DNA from: JAFGHJ01 sp964534175
Lineage (GTDB): Bacteria > Hydrothermota > UBA3072
Length of the DNA stretch: 32,900 nt
Reading direction: 5' to 3'
Assembly (NCBI GenBank): GCA_964534175.1
Contig: CAZHNS010000026.1
Location: 1-32,900 of the forward strand
The position numbers and the translations under genes are program-made. The notes beneath the pieces are model-generated. The model worked only from the letters and a program-made list of their open reading frames with translations, had not been told where the DNA came from and ran no database searches. The first letter of the stretch is position 1; every line of letters starts with the position of its first letter. Shown here in pieces: positions 9,210 through 16,458 of this stretch.

Positions 9210-9238
9210 ATGATAATAAATTAAATAGATTATGTCAA
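9210..9238 (-). promoter_or_regulatory. Promoter of the second subtilase gene
   Basis: Minus-strand TTGACA (9233-9238), 17 bases, TATCAT (9210-9215), identical boxes and spacing to those at 5555-5583. Homology to the other copy stops just beyond the -35 box, marking the border of the duplicated unit. Confidence 0.7.
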
Positions 9239-9328
9239 TACAAAAAAAAATTGAATTTAGTGTTTTATTTTTGAACTTATACTGATGATATATTTAGAAT
9301 TTTTAATGTAACTACAGCGGAATTACCC

Positions 9329-9357
9329 TTGACAACTGTTTAAAAGTCGGTTATATT
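9329..9357 (+). promoter_or_regulatory. Promoter giving a probably leaderless mRNA for the barrel/TPR-purM-ybbR-tsaD operon
   Basis: TTGACA (9329-9334), 17 bases, TATATT (9352-9357); an overlapping TATTAT is at 9354-9359. The ATG is at 9367, so the predicted transcript start falls within about three bases of it. There is no Shine-Dalgarno sequence, and the encoded protein starts with a signal peptide at exactly this ATG. Confidence 0.7.
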
Positions 9358-9366
9358 ATAGATAAC

Positions 9367-10986
9367 ATGAAAAAATTTATAAAATATTCAGGTATTATTA
9401 TAATATTGTTTTCATTTTTTGTTGTTGTTCCCGATTTTTATGCCCAGAATTGCAGTTGGAAAAATTACATAGACTGTCCTACTGCTAATGTTTCAGACGG
9501 TTTTTTCATAAACTTGAACACAGGTTACTCTTTAGCAAGTGATGCAACGACTCAATTCGACATTAATGGTTCAATTGAATACGGTATAGCCGGTTTCATT
9601 GCGGGTTTAAAGGTATATACAGAAAAGAGCTTTTGTCTCGATTTAGCATATCAAATTGTTAGTCAGGGTGGTTCTGTTCCGAGTATATCGATTGGGCTTG
9701 AGAATATTACTAACAGCAGTTATGTGTCTCCGCTTGGGGAGGCAAATTTGGTAGATGAAATGTATGTTCCGAGACCGCCGGAGATTGCTTCGGCTTATCT
9801 GGTCGCTACCGAAGAATTTTCCAGTAATTTAGAGGTGACTTTTGGTTTGGGACGTGGGAGATTTGTTGGTTATGGTCCTCGCAGCCAGTACTTAAATATG
9901 GACGCTTTTTTTGATGAGAAACATGAAGATTATGCTGTTGGTCTTTTTGGAGGAATGAAATTTTCAACTCCTGTCGGAGCGGCATTTATTATTGAAACTG
10001 ATGGCAGGGACGCAAATGCGGGTATTCAGTATGCGGCTGGTATGTGGAAGGGTACTTTAAGTTTGAGTAAAATTGAGCATTTTTGGGCAGGTGAAGGTAC
10101 TGTTGGTAAAGCTCCATGGATAGATTTTTCTTTATCCTTTAGTCCTTCGGGAGGAGGTGCTGAAAGATTATTGGTTCAAATTGGAAAGTTAAAATTATCA
10201 CTTACGGATAAAGAAAGCGGAGCGCATATTCCTGGTAAGGTTATTGTTTCAAAGGGAAATGTTGAAAGAAGTTTTAATATTCTGCCTACTCAGAAAGCTA
10301 TAATACGATTACAGCCCGGTGTTTACAAAGTTACTGTTTTCTCAGCCGGCTATAAAATGAAAACAGCTCAAATACCGGTTAAAGCCGGTGGAGATTTGGA
10401 TTTCGCGTTAAGTTTGTCCAAGGTTATAAATCCTGCAATTAAGGAGTCTATGGATTTAACCAAAGAAGGAGCCGATTATTACAAGAGGGGGCTCCTTATA
10501 GAGGCAAAACAAAAACTCGACGAAGCACTAAATTTGTATCCCAATAACCAGAAAGCAAAAAAGGGATTGGAATTGGTCAGAAGTGCTTTGGCAAAGAATA
10601 TTAGTGCGTTGAAGAGTAAGGCGAGGGCTAAAGAAAATTCTGGTGATATAAATGGTGCAATAAATCTTTGGGAGCAGGTTGCCGCAATTGAGACGAATCC
10701 TTCTGCAACCCGAAAACACATTCAATCTTTACGGGATCGATTGACTGCGAGTCGCAAAAAACCTGCCCATACTACAACAGCACCTAAGAAAGTTACCAAG
10801 AAAGCCCCGGCTCCGAAAAAACCGTCTTTATCAAAACAACAGATTGCCGATCTTTATACAAAGGGTTTGAGCGCGTATTTTGACGGGAATTATAAAGAAG
10901 CTATAAAATACTTCGAGCAGGTTCTTCATGCAGACCCGTCTCACGCACAGGCAAAACGTTACCTCGGAGAAGCGAAAAAACATTAA
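9367..10986 (+). CDS. Exported protein: beta-rich N-terminal domain, PEGA-like domain and TPR repeats
   Basis: 539 residues, not recognised as a named protein. Residues 1-27 are a signal peptide (KKFIKYSG, a long hydrophobic run, then FYAQ). About 30-270 is rich in alternating aromatic and polar strands (GFFINLNTGYSL, GLGRGRFVGYGP, FGGMKFSTPVG) like an outer-membrane beta-barrel, faintly recalling YjbH-type proteins. About 275-360 is PEGA-like (LQPGVYKVTVFSAGYK). Two TPR blocks follow (about 370-460 and 495-539, the latter YTKGLSAYFDGNYKEAIKYFEQVL), separated by a Lys/Pro/Ala/Thr-rich linker. This suggests an envelope scaffold with its C-terminus in the periplasm. It has no ribosome-binding site and appears to be translated from a leaderless mRNA. 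Its stop shares one base with the purM start. Confidence 0.75.
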   Translation: MKKFIKYSGIIIILFSFFVVVPDFYAQNCSWKNYIDCPTANVSDGFFINLNTGYSLASDATTQFDINGSIEYGIAGFIAGLKVYTEKSFCLDLAYQIVSQGGSVPSISIGLENITNSSYVSPLGEANLVDEMYVPRPPEIASAYLVATEEFSSNLEVTFGLGRGRFVGYGPRSQYLNMDAFFDEKHEDYAVGLFGGMKFSTPVGAAFIIETDGRDANAGIQYAAGMWKGTLSLSKIEHFWAGEGTVGKAPWIDFSLSFSPSGGGAERLLVQIGKLKLSLTDKESGAHIPGKVIVSKGNVERSFNILPTQKAIIRLQPGVYKVTVFSAGYKMKTAQIPVKAGGDLDFALSLSKVINPAIKESMDLTKEGADYYKRGLLIEAKQKLDEALNLYPNNQKAKKGLELVRSALAKNISALKSKARAKENSGDINGAINLWEQVAAIETNPSATRKHIQSLRDRLTASRKKPAHTTTAPKKVTKKAPAPKKPSLSKQQIADLYTKGLSAYFDGNYKEAIKYFEQVLHADPSHAQAKRYLGEAKKH

Positions 10987-11966
10987 TGCAGTATAAAGAT
11001 GCAGGTGTAGATATCCGAAAGGCAGAGGATGCACTTTCTGATATTAAATCGTTAATAAAAAAGACTTTAACGAGTAATGTTCTAAATTTACCCGGACATT
11101 TCGGAGCTACATACAAAATACCTGATGGTTATAAGAATCCCGTACTTGTTTCGTCTATAGATGGAGTTGGCACAAAAATACTTTTAGCTATTGAACACGG
11201 CTATTATGAAGGTTTAGGTCGTGATATTGTTAATCATTGTGTTAATGATATTCTGGTGATGGGTGCCAAACCCATGTATATTCTGGATTATTTTGGGGCG
11301 GGAAAACTTGATAAAAGTGTGATAGTTGAAGTTGTAAAAGGTATGGCAAAGGCATGTGAAGAAAATGAATGTTCCCTTATTGGAGGGGAGACTGCCGAGA
11401 TGCCCGATCTGTATGGTGATAATATTTTCGATGTGGCTGTTCAAATAACAGGTATAGTTGAACAGGATAAAATAATAGATGGAAGTAAAATAGAAGAAGG
11501 AGATAAAGTTTTTGGCCTTCCTTCTTCAGGTTTTCATACTAACGGATACTCTCTTATAAGAGCTGTAGTTAAAGAAGCCGGTCTTTCTTTGGATGATCAT
11601 ATAGAAGATTTGAATGGAGTTCTTGGTGATTTATTGTTAACACCGCACAGGTCTTACTATAAAGAGGTTTCGCCCTTTTTAGGAGAAATAAAAGGTATGT
11701 GTCACATTACTGGTGGTGGTTTTTACGGTAATATTCCTCGAGTTTTGCCTCAAGGTCTTACCTGCCATATAGATCCGTCCAGTTTCAAGGTTCCGGAGCT
11801 TTTTAGATTTATTCAGAGAAAAGGAGATATACCGGAGAGAGAAATGTTTTCCGTTTTTAATATGGGCATAGGGATGATTCTGGTCTGCAGGGAAGATGTT
11901 GGTTTAGGTATAGAAATAGGAAAAATAAAGAAAGGTGATGTTCCGGTAGAGATTGATGGCATTTGA
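10986..11966 (+). CDS. purM: Phosphoribosylformylglycinamidine cyclo-ligase (AIR synthetase)
   Basis: 326 residues, a usual length for PurM, which closes the imidazole ring to give AIR in purine synthesis using ATP. Family marks in order: YKDAGVDI at the start, the ATP/metal-binding SSIDGVGTKILLA near 57-69, the NDILVMGAKP region, GGETAEMPDLY near 137, GLPSSGFHTNGYSLIR near 177, and HITGGGFYGNIPR near 238. The ATG overlaps the last base of the upstream stop, so it is read through translational coupling. It is the only purine gene on this strand; purB is nearby but in a separate operon. Confidence 0.95.
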   Translation: MQYKDAGVDIRKAEDALSDIKSLIKKTLTSNVLNLPGHFGATYKIPDGYKNPVLVSSIDGVGTKILLAIEHGYYEGLGRDIVNHCVNDILVMGAKPMYILDYFGAGKLDKSVIVEVVKGMAKACEENECSLIGGETAEMPDLYGDNIFDVAVQITGIVEQDKIIDGSKIEEGDKVFGLPSSGFHTNGYSLIRAVVKEAGLSLDDHIEDLNGVLGDLLLTPHRSYYKEVSPFLGEIKGMCHITGGGFYGNIPRVLPQGLTCHIDPSSFKVPELFRFIQRKGDIPEREMFSVFNMGIGMILVCREDVGLGIEIGKIKKGDVPVEIDGI

Positions 11967-12534
11967 GTTAATTAAGAACAAAAAAAATATAATAACACTT
12001 TTATTGTCATTACTTATTGCTGTTGCCCTTTGGTTTTTGGCAAGAACTAACGAGGTTGTTGTAATAGAAAGAAATCTTCCTTTGCAGATAAAAACTCGGA
12101 AGGGTTTGATTGTAAAGAACGTTATGCCAGATTCAATCAACGTAAAAATTAAAGCAAAAAAAAGACAGCATAATATGTTAAAGAAAGTTTCTCCGATTAT
12201 TGAGCTTTCTTATGATCTTCCGGGTACTTATAATGTTATGCTAGATGAAAGTAAGCTATCTTTCCCTTTTTTGTTGGGGCTGGAAGATTATGATATTCTG
12301 TTTCCTGATTCTATTCAAGTAGAGCTTGACTCACTGGTTAAAACCGAAGTGAGTATAACCGCCCTGCAAGGTATGATTTTCGAACCTGATAAAGTTACTC
12401 TCCTGGGCCCTAAGAGTCTGGTTTCTAATATTGAGTACTTATCACCGGATTCTATTCCTAAAGGGTCTTTTACAACTGTTACTATAGAAAACCCATTAAT
12501 TGAGGTTTTTCCGGATAAAATAAGAGTTAGATAG
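11956..12534 (+). CDS. YbbR/CdaR-like single-pass membrane protein
   Basis: 192 residues from the ATG at 11956 (a TTG directly before it is an alternative). A short basic N-terminus (ELIKNKKN) is followed by one membrane helix, ITLLLSLLIAVALWFLA (about 13-30), and then extracytoplasmic YbbR-like repeats: RNLPLQIKTRKGLIVKNVMPDSINVKIKAK, and later LDSLVKTEVSITALQG. YbbR proteins (CdaR in Firmicutes) regulate the diadenylate cyclase CdaA and normally sit beside its gene. Here cdaA is absent and the protein is short, so the c-di-AMP link is only by family. The start lies inside purM (11-base overlap) and the TAG stop shares its last base with the tsaD GTG start. Confidence 0.75.
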   Translation: MAFELIKNKKNIITLLLSLLIAVALWFLARTNEVVVIERNLPLQIKTRKGLIVKNVMPDSINVKIKAKKRQHNMLKKVSPIIELSYDLPGTYNVMLDESKLSFPFLLGLEDYDILFPDSIQVELDSLVKTEVSITALQGMIFEPDKVTLLGPKSLVSNIEYLSPDSIPKGSFTTVTIENPLIEVFPDKIRVR

Positions 12535-13511
12535 TGATAGTCTTAGGTCTTGAAACTTCCTGTGATGAGACTGCCGTCGCACTTACAAAAGACGGCAAAA
12601 TCTTATGTAATAAAATTTTTTCTCAGGATATTCACAGTAAATTTGGAGGTGTTGTTCCTGAAATAGCTTCACGTGAACATACCAAAAGACTTCTTGGGAT
12701 GACGAAAGACGCTCTGCGTGAGGCAAACGTTAAATTAGAAAATATTGATGGTATTGCCGTGACTTATGGCCCGGGATTACTGTGTTCCCTTTTGATAGGT
12801 TTAAATTTTGCGAAGGGATTATCTTATTCGCTCGGAGTGCCTTTGATAGGCGTTAATCACCTCGAGGCTCATATTTATTCTCCTTTTATTACTACAGATG
12901 AATATTCTTCACCATTTCTTTCTCTTTTGGTTTCGGGGGGGCATACTTCAATTGTTAGGGTTAGTGGTTTTAGAGATTATGAGGTTCTCGGTTCGACTCT
13001 TGACGATGCCTGCGGAGAAAGTTTCGATAAGGTTTCCAAGCTGATTGGGCTTGGTTATCCGGGAGGACCGGCAATCCAGCGTTTTGCAGGAGTGGGAAAT
13101 GAGAACGCTTTTGATTTTCCTGTACCCGATCCTAAAGGTCTGGATTTCTCCTATTCTGGTTTAAAGACGAGTGTTCTATATACTTATCGCGATATGTCAC
13201 AGGAAGAGAGGATCTATAGAGTAGCTGATATAGCTGCTTCTTTCCAGAAATCTGCAATAAAGTCGTTAATTACTAAATTAAAAAGAGCCATTAAATTAAC
13301 TAATATTAATAGAGTTTCAGTATCGGGTGGGGTTTCAGCCAATAAGTTGTTACGGGAAAGCCTGGATAGATTAGATGTAGAGTGGGTTGTACCTGAGTCA
13401 GAATTTACAGTTGATAACGGAGCAATGGTTGGTTTTCTCGGATATAAACTTCTGAGGGAAGGAATTCGTTCGGACTACGGGTTAAAAGCAAACCCGAGAT
13501 TGTTTTTATAA
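12534..13511 (+). CDS. tsaD: tRNA N6-threonylcarbamoyladenosine transferase
   Basis: 325 residues, close to the family norm. TsaD, with TsaB and TsaE, moves the threonylcarbamoyl group from TC-AMP to A37 of ANN-decoding tRNAs. Visible marks are the ASKHA nucleotide-binding start LGLETSCDETAVAL, the metal-binding NHLEAH with H109 and H113, LVSGGHT near 133, LDDACGESFDKV, GYPGGPAI, and the C-terminal VSGGVSANKLLR and DNGAMV (metal-binding aspartate). The start is GTG, overlapping the ybbR-like TAG by one base; no better start lies near. It ends the operon and converges on thiL. Confidence 0.96.
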   Translation: MIVLGLETSCDETAVALTKDGKILCNKIFSQDIHSKFGGVVPEIASREHTKRLLGMTKDALREANVKLENIDGIAVTYGPGLLCSLLIGLNFAKGLSYSLGVPLIGVNHLEAHIYSPFITTDEYSSPFLSLLVSGGHTSIVRVSGFRDYEVLGSTLDDACGESFDKVSKLIGLGYPGGPAIQRFAGVGNENAFDFPVPDPKGLDFSYSGLKTSVLYTYRDMSQEERIYRVADIAASFQKSAIKSLITKLKRAIKLTNINRVSVSGGVSANKLLRESLDRLDVEWVVPESEFTVDNGAMVGFLGYKLLREGIRSDYGLKANPRLFL

Positions 13512-13702
13512 TTTTACCACAGAGTACACAGAGAAAAAAAGAACACACAGAGAACACAAAGATTTTTTGTTGTTTAAAACACTACCCACCACCAAATTAT
13601 TCTCACAAAAAGAACACAAAGACACTGTAGTAATTATGAATTTTGAATTTTAAATTTTGAATCCTTTGTTAATTCAAAACTCAACGCTAATAATTCAACA
13701 TT
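13512..13702. repeat. Spacer with short dispersed words, between convergent tsaD and thiL
   Basis: No gene or clear terminator. The first half is made of CACAGAG/GAACACA words (13517-13560 and 13609-13622), reverse-complement relatives of CTCTGTGTTCTCTGTGG at 21163-21180. The second half is an AT-rich imperfect inverted repeat, with TTTTGAATTTTAAATTTTGAAT and later AATTCAAAACTCAA-type words. It is probably a deposit of decayed dispersed repeats. Confidence 0.55.
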
Positions 13703-14587
13703 TTATTCAAAGTGGCTATATCCACGTGGGGGAGTGAGTTCGCCGTCTATGTAGACTCCTTTACCACTCGATACATAACCGATTTCGTGTACAAATTTTT
13801 CTTTTACTTTATCAGAAGAGGTAAATAGGAGTTCGAATTCTTCTCCGGATGTCAAAATGAACTCTTTTAAGTCAAGAGAATTTTCTTTTGCGAATTTTTT
13901 GCACTCGGGACAAATTGGCAGGTCTTTAAAGTTTATATTGAGCTTTTTGTTGCTTTCTTCCGCTATATGGTTGGAATCTATTAGTAGGCCATCTGATATA
14001 TCTATCATAGAATTTATTCTGTATTTACTGGTAAGTTTTAACGCTTCCTTGCATCTTATTTCCGGAGTTAAGTGGTATTTCGTTATGGGAGATTTAATCT
14101 TTTTTTGAAGAGCAAAAAACCCCATAAAAGCTCCGCCAATATTGCCCGTAAGATAGATTCTATCACCTTTTCTTGCACGGGATCGTAAGATAGGGTCCTT
14201 TACCGTACCTCCCACTGTAATACTAAGAAACAAAAAAGGTGCCCGGACTATATCTCCACCCAGTAATTTAATAGAATATTTTTTCTCGAAATATTTCAGC
14301 CCTCGGAGAATTTCTTTAATTTCTTCGATTTTATTCTCTTTTTTTACGCCAAGGTTTAGTAAAAACCACTGGGGTTTACCGCCGGAAGCTGCAATATCGG
14401 ATAAAGCAGCACAGAGTGACTTATAACCTATTTGATAATAAGAAAAGATAGAGGGAGTGAAGTGCACTCCCTCTACAAATGAATCTGTACTTGCGATCTG
14501 GTCTTTGCTGATTTTTACTGTATCATCTCCAATCCACGTCCTGTTTTTTCTAAGAGATTGGATTATTTGTTGTTCCAGATCTATAAT
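13703..14587 (-). CDS. thiL: Thiamine-monophosphate kinase with a non-standard start codon
   Basis: ThiL phosphorylates thiamine phosphate to thiamine diphosphate. The frame holds the family marks IGDDTV (Mg/ATP-binding aspartates), STDSFVEGVHF, AALSDIAASGG, LLGGDIVRAP, the GNIGG glycine loop, MIDISDGL, TSGEEFELLF and the C-terminal GYSHF. A GTG at 14467 would remove IGDD and TDSFVEG, so the real start must be upstream. Between the HU stop TAG (14603-14605, same frame) and IGDD there is no ATG, GTG or TTG in frame; only ATT (14585-14587), ATA and CTG (14576-14578) could serve. I place the start provisionally at the ATT, giving 294 residues, near the family length. No Shine-Dalgarno is seen, so translation probably depends on coupling to HU just upstream. 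Confidence 0.85.
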   Translation of the reverse strand: MIDLEQQIIQSLRKNRTWIGDDTVKISKDQIASTDSFVEGVHFTPSIFSYYQIGYKSLCAALSDIAASGGKPQWFLLNLGVKKENKIEEIKEILRGLKYFEKKYSIKLLGGDIVRAPFLFLSITVGGTVKDPILRSRARKGDRIYLTGNIGGAFMGFFALQKKIKSPITKYHLTPEIRCKEALKLTSKYRINSMIDISDGLLIDSNHIAEESNKKLNINFKDLPICPECKKFAKENSLDLKEFILTSGEEFELLFTSSDKVKEKFVHEIGYVSSGKGVYIDGELTPPRGYSHFE

Positions 14588-14602
14588 TTTTTGCGGTACT
14601 TT

Positions 14603-14878
14603 CTACTTTACAGCGTCTTTTAGGCTTTTGCCGGCACGGAAAACAGGAACGTTCCGGGCTGGAACCTTAACTGTCTGATTGGGTTTCTGGGGATTCCTTG
14701 CAATTCTTGCCTTTCTGTGTTTTACGTCAAAAACTCCGAAGCCAACAATAACTACTCTGTCTTTCTTCTTTAATGCTTTTGTAATATTGTTGATGAGACT
14801 TTCCGTCATTACTTTAGCTTCCGACTTTTTGCAACCACAATCCTTTGCTACTGCGTCAATTAATTCTTTCTTGTTCAT
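14603..14878 (-). CDS. hup: HU/IHF-family DNA-binding protein
   Basis: 91 residues, the standard size of HU. The N-terminal helical half (MNKKELIDAVAKDCGCKKSEAK) leads to the GFGVFDVKHRKARIARNPQ saddle and beta-arm, and ends in VPVFRAGKSLKDAV, all typical. HU dimers bend and wrap DNA with little sequence preference. The residues at the arm tip (NPQKPNQT) are ordinary, so no IHF-like specificity can be claimed. GGAGGG precedes the ATG. It is followed closely by thiL in the same frame after a single TAG stop; HU is an odd partner for a thiamine gene. Confidence 0.95.
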   Translation of the reverse strand: MNKKELIDAVAKDCGCKKSEAKVMTESLINNITKALKKKDRVVIVGFGVFDVKHRKARIARNPQKPNQTVKVPARNVPVFRAGKSLKDAVK

Positions 14879-14907
14879 TAATACCCTCCTTTTATTGTTA
14901 CATAGGA

Positions 14908-14935
14908 AGTTTAAGCATTTTTACCTATCTGTCAA
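14908..14935 (-). promoter_or_regulatory. Possible promoter of hup-thiL
   Basis: Minus-strand TTGACA (14930-14935), 16 bases, TAAACT (14908-14913), the latter only four of six matches to TATAAT. The leader of about 25 bases contains the AGGAGGG site. Confidence 0.45.
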
Positions 14936-15117
14936 GGGTTTTTTTGTATATTATTTGAAATTTGTTAAAAATCTTTGTTTTGTGTTTTTAATGAAACAAG
15001 CATTTTTCTGTTAACAGAGTGGCTAAAAAAAGTAATCTGGTCAGGAGTTATACATTGTGAATTATTGCTCGAAATTTGAAAGTTTGACAGATGATAGCGA
15101 GAAAAAATCCGCGGTAA

Positions 15118-16458
15118 TTATTTAGGATTGTCGGAAGCTACTGCTGTTAATATTGAGGCAGCATCGAAATCTACCTGATTAGGAGACAAAGCTTTAATAA
15201 CCGTTATTTCTTTAGGTGCGCTTTTTTCAACTTTACCCTTTTCTACCACGGCGACTTCATTTTCGGAAATCATAACCCCTTTCAAACCTCCTTTTAGGAG
15301 GACTATCGTTCCGGGTGGATATATTCCCATAATGTCGAGAAATACTTTTACCAGAGAAGGGTCATAAATATCTTTGCTTTTTACGATGTACTTAAGCGCT
15401 TCAAAGGGACTTCTTACATTTTGGTAAATTCTGGGTGTTGTCATTGCATCGTAAGAGTCGACTATTCGTATTATACGGGCAAAAAGAGTTGGCTTATTTG
15501 TGGTTAAGGTGGGATATCCCGTACCGGAATAGTCGAGATGATGTTCCAGGACACCACGAAGAGCAAATACGGGTACTTCTTCTATTCCTTTCAGAAAAAT
15601 TATTCTTTCGGCGGAAAGGAAAGGATGTTGTTTGATTTTTTCATATTCAATGTTGGTAAGTGTATCTGGTTTGTTTAAAATATCACCGGGAATGTCTATC
15701 TTCCCTAAATCGTGGAATAGTGCTGCTATTCCAAGCTCTAATAAGTCTTTTCTGGAGAGCCCTAACTCGATACCCATAGCAATTGATAGTATACAGACAT
15801 TTGCCGAGTGATTGAAGGTATATGAACCTATATCTTTAATTATGGTTAAAGCTATAAGATAGCTTCTTTCCTTGAACAATAATTCCGTAAATTTTCTTAT
15901 TATTTTCCTGGCTTCAAAAATATTTGTTTCTTCTTCGATGGTTATTTTTTTTAAATATCCTATCGAATCAAGAAGGCTTGAAAGAGCTTCTTTTCTTATT
16001 GAACGCAATATGCCATCTCTCTGATCAGAGTCTTGTATTTGAGCTATTTTTATGGTTTTAATCTCCTCTTTTGCTATGCATTCAGAGATATTTTCAAAAG
16101 AGTGCTTCGATGTGGCAAGATTCGTACCAATGCAGACCAATAAAGAGACAATTTCCTCAAGCTCAGGTAGCTTTTTAAATACGATCGATCCGATCGATAG
16201 AGTTTTTAAATCGTGAACTAAGGATCTGTACCTGCCTACTATTCCCATTTCTACGCTTGCTCTCTCCTCATTGAAGAAAAGATGATTGTCAGAGACTGAC
16301 AGTTCTATCGTATTTAATTCCTTAATTATATCTGATAAGAATTGATGCATTTTTTTTGCATGCTGAAGTAGAGTTTGACTTTTGGTTTGAAAGACCCTTG
16401 CTATATGGATAGAAGAAGAAAAATAAAGTATAAGACTCGCTATATCACTTTGTTTCAT
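15118..16458 (-). CDS. HD-GYP domain protein (possible cyclic-di-GMP phosphodiesterase)
   Basis: 446 residues. About 1-130 is an N-terminal module without a name, about 140-200 is helical linker, and 205-370 is an HD-GYP domain: H217 (FNHSANV), HD at 249-250 within ALFHDLGKIDIP, QHP..SAERI, HH at 306-307, and SGTGYP at 311-316, then RIIRIVDSYDAMTTPRIYQ. The metal ligands and the GYP loop are present, so hydrolysis of c-di-GMP (or cGAMP) is plausible. A C-terminal tail (about 385-446, PPGTIVLLKGGLKGVMI...) is of the type seen after HD-GYP domains in deltaproteobacteria. The N-terminus recalls that of the upstream protein, with which it overlaps by 14 bases (ATGAAACAAAGTGA), so the two are co-translated and may work together. 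Confidence 0.85.
   Translation of the reverse strand: MKQSDIASLILYFSSSIHIARVFQTKSQTLLQHAKKMHQFLSDIIKELNTIELSVSDNHLFFNEERASVEMGIVGRYRSLVHDLKTLSIGSIVFKKLPELEEIVSLLVCIGTNLATSKHSFENISECIAKEEIKTIKIAQIQDSDQRDGILRSIRKEALSSLLDSIGYLKKITIEEETNIFEARKIIRKFTELLFKERSYLIALTIIKDIGSYTFNHSANVCILSIAMGIELGLSRKDLLELGIAALFHDLGKIDIPGDILNKPDTLTNIEYEKIKQHPFLSAERIIFLKGIEEVPVFALRGVLEHHLDYSGTGYPTLTTNKPTLFARIIRIVDSYDAMTTPRIYQNVRSPFEALKYIVKSKDIYDPSLVKVFLDIMGIYPPGTIVLLKGGLKGVMISENEVAVVEKGKVEKSAPKEITVIKALSPNQVDFDAASILTAVASDNPK

Noticed and set aside
14467..14469. GTG at 14467 as the thiL start
   Set aside because: It would delete the IGDD and TDSFVEG segments, which are conserved ATP- and metal-binding parts of ThiL and are encoded in frame directly upstream.
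14603..14605. TAG as a reassigned sense codon
   Set aside because: TAG ends the ybbR-like gene at 12532-12534 in a normal overlap with tsaD, so it works as a stop here; HU also has exactly family length at this TAG.
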